NCBI GenBank assembly: GCA_023435225.1
Contig: JAEYRX010000080.1
Coordinates: forward strand, 51,348 to 115,347
DNA: 64,000 nt
Direction: 5' to 3'
Source: Bacillota bacterium
GTDB lineage: Bacteria; Bacillota; UBA4882; UBA8346
Positions within the stretch are counted from its first letter, which is position 1; each line of letters starts with the position of its first letter. Both the position numbers and the translations under genes were made by a program. The notes under the pieces are model-generated. The model worked only from the letters and a program-made list of their open reading frames with translations. It was not told the DNA's origin and searched no databases. Below, piece after piece: positions 25,220 through 33,780 of this stretch.

Positions 25220-25933
25220 ATGTTTAAAAAGGATTTGGCAATTTCGGAGGAGCGGAATTACCGTTATTTTGATTTAATTTTGGGGCTTTTTGTAGCAATT
25301 TTATTGATCAGTAATATTGTTTCGGTGAAAGCAGTTAAAATCGCGCTCCCTTTTGAACTCCATTTTTCTTTTGATGGGGGGACTCTTTTATTTCCAATCA
25401 GTTATATTTTTGCTGATGTTTTAACCGAAGTATATGGTTATGAACGTTCCCGCCGGGTAATCTGGTCGGGTTTTTTTGGTTTGGCGTTAATGGCGGTGAT
25501 AATTTGGGTAGTCGGTATAATCCCTCCTGATCCTTTATGGAATATGCAAGGAGCTTACCATGATTTACTGATGACGGCTCCCCGGATTGCTATTGCCAGT
25601 ATTATTGCTTACTTTGCCGGGGAATTCATCAATAGTTTTATATTATCACGAATGAAGATTCTTACAAAAGGCAAATATCTTTGGACTCGAACCATTGGTT
25701 CAACAATTGTTGGAGAGCTGGTTGATTCGGTCCTATTTGTTTTTATCGCTTTCGCCGGAGTCTGGGAACAAAACTTATTAATTCAAGTTTTAATCTCCAA
25801 TTATATTTTCAAAACAATCTATGAAATTTTGGCAACACCGCTAACTTATAGGGTAATAGGTTGGCTTAAGAAAAAAGAAGCGGAAGATCATTATGATTAC
25901 AATGTTAATTATAATCCGTTTGTTTTGAAGTAA
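25220..25933 (+). CDS. yhhQ: Queuosine precursor transporter (YhhQ family)
   Basis: 237 residues with about six membrane helices; conserved patches are ISNIVSVKAVKI, GGTLLFPISYIFADVLTEVYGYERSRRVIW and TIVGELVDSVLFVFIAFAG. COG1738/YhhQ proteins take up preQ0/preQ1-type deazapurines for queuosine synthesis. The preQ1-I riboswitch directly overlaps its ribosome site, so uptake should fall when the precursor is abundant. Confidence 0.95.
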   Translation: MFKKDLAISEERNYRYFDLILGLFVAILLISNIVSVKAVKIALPFELHFSFDGGTLLFPISYIFADVLTEVYGYERSRRVIWSGFFGLALMAVIIWVVGIIPPDPLWNMQGAYHDLLMTAPRIAIASIIAYFAGEFINSFILSRMKILTKGKYLWTRTIGSTIVGELVDSVLFVFIAFAGVWEQNLLIQVLISNYIFKTIYEILATPLTYRVIGWLKKKEAEDHYDYNVNYNPFVLK

Positions 25934-25943
25934 GATTTTATTA

Positions 25944-26150
25944 GGCAACAGGGAACAGGCAAGAGGCAACAGACAGGCAACAGACAACAAGAATGTCTTG
26001 ATGGTCATTACTGGTTATTACAGTTTTCATATAGATAACCGGGTCATCAAAAAATTCTTTATTATAAATTTTAAGCTCATCTTAAATAAAATAGAGATAA
26101 AAAATCTCTTTCAGACTGTTCCCTGTTCCCTATTGCCTAGTTCCAAAACC
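25944..26150. repeat. Inverted 'caacaggcaac' repeat
   Basis: The left block 'gcaacagggaacaggcaagaggcaacag' is mirrored by 'ctgttccctgttccctattgcc' about 150 bases later. Low-complexity dispersed palindrome between the transporter and the barrel-like gene. Confidence 0.55.
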
Positions 26151-26263
26151 TAATATTAAACCCTCTTGCCTTTAAATAGACTTTAATTCCCAACAGGTAA
26201 ACACTGTTCAAAGTAGAACCTGATAATCACTTCATAAAATTGCTGTTAGAGGAGGTTTTCAGG

Positions 26264-26890
26264 ATGCGTCGTGTTTTAATGTTGGGACTAACTCTTTTTC
26301 TGCTGTTTTCATTGACTTCAGCAGCTTTGGGAGCCGGAGTTTTGGGAGCCACTGATTTAATGTTTGTTCCCATGACTGCCACGCTCAACCCAAACAATCT
26401 AGGAATAGCTGCTAACTTCCACGAAGGTGATCTTAGTTTTTTTAACTTTGATTTTGGGCTAATGAGAGATCTCGAGATTGGACTGGCTGCCTTTAATTAT
26501 CCTCATGAAACCAAATTATCGGTTCGCGGTAAATATCGTCTCTTGCGCGAAGAGGGGGATTATCCGGGACTGGCTATCGGAATTCAGGACTTGGGAATGG
26601 ATGAGGTTTCTCCTTATATTGTTCTCTCCAAGAGTTTCGCCGAGGTTAATGTTCAAGGTTATCTGGGTGCAGGAGGCGGCAGTTTCGATGGTATTTTTGC
26701 GGGAATCAATAAACGGTTTAATCTGAAAAAATCTGGGAGTAGTCTATCCCGGGTTGATTTATACCTGGAGGCTGATTCTCACGGATTGAATCTGGGAACA
26801 AAGTTGGGGATCGGTTCGCAGACGAAAGTCAATTTCGGTTTGGTCGATATGGAAAGGTGGATTTTGGGAGTTACGTTTTTGATGAGGTAA
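26264..26890 (+). CDS. Exported barrel-like protein, perhaps outer membrane
   Basis: 208 residues. A signal peptide (RRVLMLGLTLFLLFSLTSAALGAG) is followed by alternating polar/hydrophobic strands with many Gly, Phe and Leu (for example LGIAANFHEG, LEIGLAAFNY, KVNFGLVDMERWILGVTFLMR with a final aromatic-Leu-Met-Arg). This looks like a small beta-barrel of the kind found in the outer membrane of diderm Firmicutes, but no family is assigned. ATG 26264 has a strong gaggagg site; the frame upstream of it covers that site and is not coding. Confidence 0.6.
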   Translation: MRRVLMLGLTLFLLFSLTSAALGAGVLGATDLMFVPMTATLNPNNLGIAANFHEGDLSFFNFDFGLMRDLEIGLAAFNYPHETKLSVRGKYRLLREEGDYPGLAIGIQDLGMDEVSPYIVLSKSFAEVNVQGYLGAGGGSFDGIFAGINKRFNLKKSGSSLSRVDLYLEADSHGLNLGTKLGIGSQTKVNFGLVDMERWILGVTFLMR

Positions 26891-27196
26891 GAACTAATAT
26901 AAAACAAGCATATTTAAAGAAGAGGAAGTCGGAAGTCAACCGGAAGTGCCGGATAATTCAAAGATGTCGATTGTTTTCATTGACTTGTGTGCCCAATAAG
27001 AAATGGGCGATACAAAGGAAAAAACAAAATTGAGAAGTAACCATCCTTATTTGTGTATTCAAAAATGTTTTCGATCTATTGAATACTAAGATTAGGGATG
27101 GTTCTTTTATTTATACTACAATTTACTTCATTGTAATTTAAATTGGGAGGGTTAGCCAATTATTATTGGAAAAACAATTAGATTATAGGGGCGTAA
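26891..27196. other. Intergenic stretch with an inverted word
   Basis: Contains AACCATCC...TTCGATC-type palindromic words: 'aagtaaccatccttatttgtgtattcaaaaat' faces 'tattgaatactaagattagggatggttc' (27033-27105), which could be a terminator or a small repeat. No gene seen. Confidence 0.5.
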
Positions 27197-27433
27197 ATGA
27201 GAGATAATGTAATTCTATTTGACTTGGATGATACGTTAGTAGTAGAATTTAAATCGGCGCAGGAGTCTTTTCTGGGAACAGCTGAATTAGTTAAAGATAA
27301 ATACGGTATTAATCCAGCAGAATTTCGGGTGATAACCCGGGAAAAAGCCGGAAAGTTATGGCATCAATTGCCGGTTTATGATTATATACGGAAAATAGGG
27401 GTTAGTTCCTGGGAAGGTCTTTGGGCCGGATAG
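27197..27433 (+). pseudogene. HAD-family hydrolase, N-terminal fragment
   Basis: 78 codons. ILFDLDDTLVVE is the HAD motif I with both nucleophile/acid aspartates, followed by the start of a helical cap (FLGTAELVKDKYGI). The similarity ends at SSWEGLWAG, and 13 bases after the stop codon a MITE-like element begins. A complete HAD protein would need about 150 more residues, so the gene has been cut at or near the element insertion. Confidence 0.8.
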
Positions 27434-27445
27434 TAGCATAAACTA

Positions 27446-27545
27446 AGGAAGCGCTGATTAATTGAATAAGTGACGATTTTGTGCTTCGCAAAATGCCTAA
27501 TGCCGCATATTTGCTCGCACAAAATCGGATTAATCAGCGCTTCCC
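27446..27545. repeat. MITE-like palindromic element, copy 2
   Basis: Same element as 18433-18531 and 58622-58723, with 16-bp terminal inverted repeats GGAAGCGCTGATTAAT / ATTAATCAGCGCTTCC. It lies immediately behind the broken HAD gene. Confidence 0.92.
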
Positions 27546-27721
27546 TAATTAATATTTCAATAATGCGGGAGAGTTATTGAGCAATTCTTTTGCTACTCGG
27601 TCTTGGAAATTAAAAAGGGTTTTTAATAAACTGATGGAATTAAACGGGTAGAGGTTTGCTCTTGAATATAAATATTAAATTTATTTCTTGGTATTATAGG
27701 ATTTATTTAAGGAGGCTAAAA

Positions 27722-28168
27722 ATGACCACTTTTATTGATGAAAATGGTAATAAATTAACGCTCCATCAGGCGGTTGAGGATGGAAATTTAAATTTGGTAA
27801 AAGAAATGATTGAGCAAGGATACGATGTGAATGAACCGGATGAATACGAACAAACACCGCTGCATATTGCCGCAGGCCACCCCAATGGACGGAGCTTAAA
27901 CATGGCGCTAATCGTCCGGGAACTGATAAAAGGTGGAGCGGAATTGAACTTGAAGGACGACCGAGGAGCAACACCGCTTCATAGTGCGGTTGATTTCGCC
28001 AATATGACCGGTTATCTCGATATCGTTAAAGAGTTATTAGAAGCCAAAGCCGACCCCAATATCCGGATGGATGCCGGTAATACCCCGTTGAGGCTGGTTA
28101 ATGAAAGAAATACCTCGCATACTGCCCAAGTGGCCGAATTGCTGGAAAAATTCGGAGGCCAAATGTAA
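27722..28168 (+). CDS. Ankyrin-repeat protein, 148 aa
   Basis: Three ankyrin repeats are readable: LHQAVEDGNLNLVKEMIEQGYDVN, TPLHIAAGH...IVRELIKGGAELNLKD and TPLHSAVDF...IVKELLEAKADPNIR, plus a capping helix. Ankyrin repeats bind proteins; as a cytoplasmic scaffold or inhibitor it may serve the kinase cluster that follows. ATG 27722 has an aaggagg site seven bases away. First gene of the 27.7-34.8 kb cluster. Confidence 0.9.
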   Translation: MTTFIDENGNKLTLHQAVEDGNLNLVKEMIEQGYDVNEPDEYEQTPLHIAAGHPNGRSLNMALIVRELIKGGAELNLKDDRGATPLHSAVDFANMTGYLDIVKELLEAKADPNIRMDAGNTPLRLVNERNTSHTAQVAELLEKFGGQM

Positions 28169-28201
28169 TATTTTAATAACTATTTCCGGAGGAAATTATT
28201 C

Positions 28202-28879
28202 GTGGCTAAAGATGAACAATTTTTTTTGGTGGTGGAAAAAGGCGATCCGTACCGGCGAGGTGAAGTTATCCCTTTATTAAAAAGTGAAATCTCTATAGGA
28301 CGGGCTTGGGAAGAACATCATCCGGATATTTCCTTTAATAGTCGTTATGTTTCCAGGCGACATGCCTGTATATTTAATCGTGATCAGGTATCGGAATTGT
28401 TTATTTTTCCGGAAAGCAAGACGGAGACCAAGATTAACAACCAGATAATTGAAAAGGGAGTAGCGCGCCGATTGGCCAATGGCGGCCGGATAAGTATCGC
28501 CAATGAAGAGATCGTCTTACTTTTCTGTGTGGGAGTCTTACCGGGAGATACTCTCAATAAACCGGATACGGCTGGGAAGATTCCGTTAGTCTTCAATGAA
28601 TTGCGACATGAAGTTTTATTGGACGGGAATGATCTACGGCTGCGCGGTAAGGCATATCAGCTTTTTAAATGTTTGTACCAACGGAAGGGGCAGGCTGTCA
28701 GCGATGACGAGATTAGAAAAGAAGTCTGGCCGGAACGGGAAACCGGTATCGATGGAGTTCCTCTGGTTGGCGATGAAGAGATTACTACCTTAATTAGTTC
28801 CCTAAAAAAGCGTTTTAATGGATACCCAAATATTATCCAGACAATTAGAGGCTACGGATACCGGATGGATTTGGAATAG
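28202..28879 (+). CDS. FHA domain fused to winged-helix DNA-binding domain
   Basis: 225 residues. The N-terminal 90 residues form an FHA domain: ISIGRAWEEHHPDISFNSRYVSRRHACIF holds the GR, SRxH-type phosphothreonine-binding residues. Residues about 125-225 are an OmpR-type effector domain (LRGKAYQLFKCLYQRKGQAVSDDEIRKEVWPE, then TIRGYGYRMD). A phosphothreonine reader joined to a DNA-binding domain next to a Ser/Thr kinase suggests a phospho-dependent transcription factor controlled by the kinase at 29206. GTG start with cggagg site. Confidence 0.9.
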   Translation: MAKDEQFFLVVEKGDPYRRGEVIPLLKSEISIGRAWEEHHPDISFNSRYVSRRHACIFNRDQVSELFIFPESKTETKINNQIIEKGVARRLANGGRISIANEEIVLLFCVGVLPGDTLNKPDTAGKIPLVFNELRHEVLLDGNDLRLRGKAYQLFKCLYQRKGQAVSDDEIRKEVWPERETGIDGVPLVGDEEITTLISSLKKRFNGYPNIIQTIRGYGYRMDLE

Positions 28880-28914
28880 GGTTGGAAATCAATTTAATCG
28901 GATTTTTGATATAT

Positions 28915-28944
28915 AAAGATAGCTTTAGTGAGCTATCTTTTATG
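28915..28944 (+). terminator. Intrinsic terminator after FHA gene
   Basis: Perfect 10-bp stem AAAGATAGCT / AGCTATCTTT, six-base loop, followed by TATGTTTTTA. It separates the ankyrin/FHA pair from the kinase, which then needs its own promoter in the 28945-29205 gap; none is obvious. Confidence 0.7.
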
Positions 28945-29205
28945 TTTTTATTAGGTTTCGATCATGTTTTCGAAGGAACTCATTAATTATAATGGAAATA
29001 GAAAAACGGATACAGTATTGATAAATGTTAATTCCATAATGGAGTAAGCATTTTGTTATCAAAAATTAAAGGGAATGAGCGACAAAAAATCGAAATAAGT
29101 TGCATTGTTAAATTTTTGTTACGATAATCCTGTCCTGAGAAGATAATAGATAAGTAGCAAGGGATGTATGAAATGGCACTGGAGATTTAAAGGGGAACAT
29201 AGAAC
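28945..29205. other. Intergenic stretch before the kinase gene
   Basis: AT-rich, no reading frame of note. An aaagggg ribosome-site-like stretch lies at about 29189-29195 before the kinase start. Confidence 0.4.
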
Positions 29206-31143
29206 ATGGAAAAATTATCGGGTATTGATCGGGAGTACTATCCGGGCGATAGAATCAACGGCCGCTATCAAGTATTGGAGAGCAAACAAGGAGGCATGGG
29301 CATTGTTTACCTTTGTTTCGACTTGGTTGCCAAAACACCGGTGGCGTTTAAGACTATTCGCCCTGATTTATTTCGAAACCGTGAATCGCTGGAGACCTTC
29401 AGGCAAGAAGCGATGGTCTGGGTTGAATTAGGTAAGCATAAAAGCATTGTCAATGCGTGGTATATCGAAGAGATTAATCATCGACCGGCGATAGCCATGG
29501 AGTGTATCAGCGGCGATCAAGATTATGGAAACGACCTATCCTGTTATATCGGACGATATTCTTTTGAGTTCGAACAAATAATTGCTCTGGCGATCCAGTT
29601 TTGCGAGGGGATGCTCCACGCCAACCGGTGTTTTGAAGAGAAAGGGCTGCCCTTTGTCCACCGGGACCTTAAACCGCAGAATATTATGTTGACGAAGAAT
29701 TTGATTTTAAAAATCGCCGACTTCGGCCTGGTCAAGAATTCTTTTGCCGATCGAAGTTGGGGTGGAACGATGGGCTATATGTCACCCGAACAATATGAAG
29801 GAAAAGAGCTTGATACCAGGTCTGATATATATAGCTTCGGGTGTATCTTGTTTGAATTACTGACGGAGGGGAGAAGACCTTATGAACTCACCAAATTGGA
29901 GTTGGAAACCGTCGATCCCCTGAAACTGGGGGAAGTTTTACAGCAGAAGCATTTGTCGGGTAATCCCGCCCGGGTCGGGCTGTGGTTGCCTGAAACCGAA
30001 TTTTACCGTGATATTGCCGAAATTGTTAGTAAGTGCCTCCATAAAGATAGAAATCAGCGTTATGGCAGTTTTTCCCAATTACGGGATGCGTTGGACGCGA
30101 TTTATTTAAAAGTAAGCGGAAAAGCTTATCCAAAACCACCTCCGATGGAATTGGACGTGGATGAGATAATCAGCCAGGCGGATTCATATTATAAGTTTGG
30201 CCAATATGAGACGGCTTTAGGGTTTATTGATAAAGCGTTATCCCTGACGCCCGGATATGGGCGGGCCTTGCATGAAAAAGCTTTAATTTTCAGAAAAATC
30301 GGTAGAAGGGATGAAGCATTGGATCTATTCGACCAGGCTATTAAGAATATTCCCAATTTTTTTTATGCCTGGGCCAATAAAGGCGCTACTTTGACCATGT
30401 TAGGCCGTTTTAATGAGGCTCTTTATTGCTTCGATAAAAGCTTGGAGATCAACCCCAAATGTTGCCCGGCTTTAATCAATAAAGCGGAAACATTGTCAAG
30501 GTTAAACCAGACTGAACAGGTCATATCCTTATGCAAACAAGCAATTGAGATTGACCACAGTTACTATCAAGCCTGGCTGACTATGGGGAACGCTCATTTA
30601 AGCAGGGGAGAATTCTCTGAAGCGCTCTCCGCTTTCAGCCACGGAGTGGAGCGAAAGCCGGATTGCGACGCCTTGACTAATTCAATAGGTACGGTTTTTT
30701 ACCGGATGGAAGACTATGAAGAGGCCCTCCGTTATTTTAAAAAAGCGATAACCCTTAATCCAAGATATGCAAATGCCTTTAATAATCTCGGCTCCACTTA
30801 TGTAAAACAGGGCGATATCGAACGAGCGATGGAGTATTATTTTATGGCGGCCGCCTATGGACATCAACCGGCGGAGCGAATTCTCCAGGCGAAAAAGGTG
30901 AATACTGCGGAGGTTTGGACTGAAAGAGGATGTAATTTTATAAAAATGGCCAAATTTGAGCCGGCGGCAGTTTTCTTACAAAAGGCGATAATGATCGAGC
31001 AAAACTATGATCAAGCATGGTTCTTTCTAGGAGTTACTTTTAACAATCTTCATCAGGATGAAGATGCCGTTAATTGCTATAAAGTAGCCGCCGGTTTGGG
31101 TAATAGGAAAGCGCAGCAATTGCTGGATAAAAAATATAACTAA
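29206..31143 (+). CDS. Ser/Thr protein kinase with TPR repeats
   Basis: 645 residues. The kinase domain occupies about residues 18-300 and has the full eukaryotic-like set: glycine loop SKQGGMGIVYL, ATP-binding Lys in VAFK (about 49), catalytic HRDLKPQN (about 151), DFG (about 172), activation segment with YMSPEQYEG and DxxSFGC helix F. From about residue 330 to the end there are seven or eight TPR units (for example YYKFGQYETALGFIDKAL, AWANKGATLTMLGRFNEAL, AFNNLGSTYVKQGDIERAM). No membrane helix, so it is cytoplasmic. It probably phosphorylates threonines read by the FHA protein upstream. Ribosome site aaagggg. Confidence 0.95.
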   Translation: MEKLSGIDREYYPGDRINGRYQVLESKQGGMGIVYLCFDLVAKTPVAFKTIRPDLFRNRESLETFRQEAMVWVELGKHKSIVNAWYIEEINHRPAIAMECISGDQDYGNDLSCYIGRYSFEFEQIIALAIQFCEGMLHANRCFEEKGLPFVHRDLKPQNIMLTKNLILKIADFGLVKNSFADRSWGGTMGYMSPEQYEGKELDTRSDIYSFGCILFELLTEGRRPYELTKLELETVDPLKLGEVLQQKHLSGNPARVGLWLPETEFYRDIAEIVSKCLHKDRNQRYGSFSQLRDALDAIYLKVSGKAYPKPPPMELDVDEIISQADSYYKFGQYETALGFIDKALSLTPGYGRALHEKALIFRKIGRRDEALDLFDQAIKNIPNFFYAWANKGATLTMLGRFNEALYCFDKSLEINPKCCPALINKAETLSRLNQTEQVISLCKQAIEIDHSYYQAWLTMGNAHLSRGEFSEALSAFSHGVERKPDCDALTNSIGTVFYRMEDYEEALRYFKKAITLNPRYANAFNNLGSTYVKQGDIERAMEYYFMAAAYGHQPAERILQAKKVNTAEVWTERGCNFIKMAKFEPAAVFLQKAIMIEQNYDQAWFFLGVTFNNLHQDEDAVNCYKVAAGLGNRKAQQLLDKKYN

Positions 31144-31162
31144 ATATTCAGGGGGAGAAAGA

Positions 31163-31396
31163 ATGAGCAAAGAATTAATAGTGAAAGTACCGTTGGCGAT
31201 GGCCGAGGAATTGAACCGGCAAATGGTTGCTAATGGTGGTGAATCCGATCTTAACTTAGCGGCCTATGCTATTGCCTTAAATGGGTACAAGTTGGTACTG
31301 GATGAAAGGCGCGCCCAACTCTTTTATTCCAACCAAGTGAAGGTCGATAATTTTGGCGACGGCAGTTTGACGGTAAAATGGACCGAGGACCTTTAA
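31163..31396 (+). CDS. Unknown 77-aa protein in kinase cluster
   Basis: Good gggggag ribosome site, 20 bases after the kinase stop. Two helices (LAMAEELNRQMVANGG, LNLAAYAIALNGYKLVLDE) and C-terminal strands (VKVDNFGDGSLTVKWTEDL). No family recognised. The tight spacing argues that it belongs with the kinase, perhaps as a substrate or adaptor. Confidence 0.65.
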   Translation: MSKELIVKVPLAMAEELNRQMVANGGESDLNLAAYAIALNGYKLVLDERRAQLFYSNQVKVDNFGDGSLTVKWTEDL

Positions 31397-31429
31397 GCCG
31401 GATTTAAATTGATATCGGAGGTATTGAGT

Positions 31430-31819
31430 ATGAAAAGCTTAATTCGTAATTGGTTTGATAATTTAATGGCTAAACTCCAAGACGGTCCTCCGGATAAAAA
31501 TACGGAAAAGGATACCCAGTCGCCCCAAGAAATGAAACGTTACCGGGTAAGTGTCTATTTTACCTTCGGAGGAGGAAGCCAGCATTATACTTTTGAAGCG
31601 CCGAATGGGGAAGAGGCTAAAAAAATTGCTACTCCTCAAGTATTAGCCGCACAAATGGGTATAGATCCGTACTATATCGAAGCTATCTGCCTTACCCGCC
31701 AAATTCAATATCACTGTCGAGTTGATGGGTTGGATGAAGCGAGTTGGAACAAATATAAAAAAGATGGAATGTATAACGGCATTCGGGCGGAAGAATGGGG
31801 CATTAAGGGGGATTTTTAA
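31430..31819 (+). CDS. Unknown 129-aa protein in kinase cluster
   Basis: ATG 31430 after ggaggt. A charged N-terminal helix (KSLIRNWFDNLMAKLQD) leads through a polar linker into a compact alpha/beta domain: YRVSVYFTFGGGSQHYTFEA, then an amphipathic helix and a basic/aromatic end with EASWNKYKKDG and AEEWGIKGDF. No family recognised. A short stretch behind it (31823-31940) looks like the end of a related gene. Confidence 0.6.
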   Translation: MKSLIRNWFDNLMAKLQDGPPDKNTEKDTQSPQEMKRYRVSVYFTFGGGSQHYTFEAPNGEEAKKIATPQVLAAQMGIDPYYIEAICLTRQIQYHCRVDGLDEASWNKYKKDGMYNGIRAEEWGIKGDF

Positions 31820-31822
31820 AGT

Positions 31823-31940
31823 CCATATTTTTCAAAGATATAGGGCTTATGTTATTCACGGTGGTAATAATGTGAGTTATTGCAGCGAAGAAGAATGGAA
31901 TAGATGGGTCTTAGCGGGCGAAGCCGAAGGGTCGTTTTGA
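31823..31940 (+). pseudogene. Possible C-terminal gene remnant
   Basis: In one frame this reads RYRAYVIHGGNNVSYCSEEE then WNRWVLAGEAEGSF and a stop, a globular-looking C-terminus without a start codon or ribosome site. It may be the tail of a duplicated small gene of this cluster. Weak evidence. Confidence 0.3.
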
Positions 31941-31971
31941 TAAAATAATTCAATTTAAAAGAGGTGTTAAT

Positions 31972-33720
31972 ATGGCTACATATAATGAACATGATTTAAC
32001 AGTCGCCATTTTAAAGGGTGACTTGGAGCTGACCAAGACTATAATCGAATCAGGAATTAATCCTAATGCTACAACATTTAATGAAGACGGTACTGTTTAC
32101 AGCGTCAATCCGGCTTTGTACCAAGCGGTCAATTATGGAACCAACGAGATTATTGAATATCTCTTAAGTCTGGAGACGGTTGATGTTAATGCTACTGCCG
32201 ATTATCATGGCACAACCCCTTTGATGCTGGCGGCTCGTTTTAAACGCAATCTAAAAATATGCCGCTTATTGATAGATGCCAAGGCCGATCTGAATATTCA
32301 GCAGGATGATGGTGATACAGCGCTTATTAGCGCCGCAATTATGGCCGCAGTTTATGGTTCTAAGGAAATTGTTGATCTGCTTATCAAATCGGGGGCCGAC
32401 TTAAACATTCAAAATAATGCGGGGAATACCGCCTTGATGGAAGTCATCTATAGAGAAGAAACTGATATTGTTGATATTGTGAAAATGTTATTGGATGCCG
32501 GCGCAGATCGGAGTCTGAGAAACAACGATGGAGAATCGGCTTTGGATATCGCCTATATAAAAGGGTCCAAAAAAATTATCGAATTACTACAGGCCGGTGA
32601 ACCGGCTCCTGCCTTAAAGCCTTCAAAAGAATTGCTGAATGCTAGGTTGGCCGATGCAATCCTTAATACAAATGTCGCGATAGTAAAAGAAGCTTTGGAG
32701 GAAGGCGCCGACCCCAACGGTACTTTTAATAACGGGGCGCCTTTCCTGATTGCGCCGCTCGAATCGCTTTGGACTGAGGATGTCCAACTCCACGCGGAGA
32801 TTGCCGAACTCCTGATTAACGCCGGAGCGGACGTTAATTGTACCGATGAACATAATAAAAGTTGTCTGGAACTTGCCTCCAGCCATAATCAAACTGGGCT
32901 TGTCAAGCTGATTATTAGTAAACAAACCGAATCCGGGAATACATTTGGTTATGAATTGCAACTATTGGGCGGAGATAGAGATTTATATGATCCCATGTAT
33001 GACTTTGACCCTGACTACCGGGAGATAAAATTCGCGATTGATTTATCGTTGAAAGGAAAAACGGTTGCAGCTTTAATAACCAAGCTTGAAAATTCATATG
33101 AGCAGTTAAAGAACTCCAAAAATGTGGATGTGAACAAACCGGTGGAAGCATATCTTCTTTTTTATAATCCGGGCGAAAGTAAGGAAAACTGCCGTCGCCA
33201 AATAAAGTCGAAACATCTAGAAGAAAAGTATAATGGGATGTATGGAAGCAAGGAAACCGCCACTAAACAAGTGCTTTTTCACAGCGAATACGCGGGTGCA
33301 AACCTGAAAGAGGTCATCGATGGCATTAAAGAATATATCAAATCCGCCGCCGATGTAACTTCCCTCAATGAAATCGATCCGGAGTCAATCAAAAGAGTGG
33401 TTGACACAGTCAAAACGAGTATTGAAGAATTAAAGGAATGGAAAGGTAAAACCCCGCAATCGGATAGTTACAATTCGGATAGACCCTTATTGATTTGCGC
33501 CAAAATAGTCGATGCTTTGAAAGAGCTGGCGTTTGCCAAAGAGATACCCATGGAAATATTGGAGATTTTTAAAGGTGAAAAGTGGTTGTTAACCCATAAT
33601 TTTGATTATTGGAGATATCTTTCCGGATTCGAATCTTATGCTGAGGCATCCTGTAATTTGATTTCATTATTAAAAGACAATAAACGGATGCATCAGGAGA
33701 TCGTTTCGGTTATGGTCTAG
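31972..33720 (+). CDS. Large ankyrin-repeat protein, 582 aa
   Basis: Residues about 5-330 carry seven or more ankyrin repeats (TTPLMLAARFKRNLKICRLLIDAKADLN, DTALISAAIMAAVYGSKEIV, NTALMEVIYREETDIVDIVK, then a degenerate half and AEIAELLINAGADVN). From about residue 335 on a different, unrecognised domain of about 250 residues follows, with a helical stretch (EVIDGIKEYIKSAADVTSLNE, KRVVDTVKTSIEELKEWKG). ATG after gaggtg. Cytoplasmic. The C-terminal domain could be the effector part, with the repeats giving specificity; this is inference. Confidence 0.85.
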   Translation: MATYNEHDLTVAILKGDLELTKTIIESGINPNATTFNEDGTVYSVNPALYQAVNYGTNEIIEYLLSLETVDVNATADYHGTTPLMLAARFKRNLKICRLLIDAKADLNIQQDDGDTALISAAIMAAVYGSKEIVDLLIKSGADLNIQNNAGNTALMEVIYREETDIVDIVKMLLDAGADRSLRNNDGESALDIAYIKGSKKIIELLQAGEPAPALKPSKELLNARLADAILNTNVAIVKEALEEGADPNGTFNNGAPFLIAPLESLWTEDVQLHAEIAELLINAGADVNCTDEHNKSCLELASSHNQTGLVKLIISKQTESGNTFGYELQLLGGDRDLYDPMYDFDPDYREIKFAIDLSLKGKTVAALITKLENSYEQLKNSKNVDVNKPVEAYLLFYNPGESKENCRRQIKSKHLEEKYNGMYGSKETATKQVLFHSEYAGANLKEVIDGIKEYIKSAADVTSLNEIDPESIKRVVDTVKTSIEELKEWKGKTPQSDSYNSDRPLLICAKIVDALKELAFAKEIPMEILEIFKGEKWLLTHNFDYWRYLSGFESYAEASCNLISLLKDNKRMHQEIVSVMV

Positions 33721-33780
33721 AAATTAGGATATATTGAAAACTTCATGTAGTCATATTTTTTTTTGAAGGGAGGATATCGG

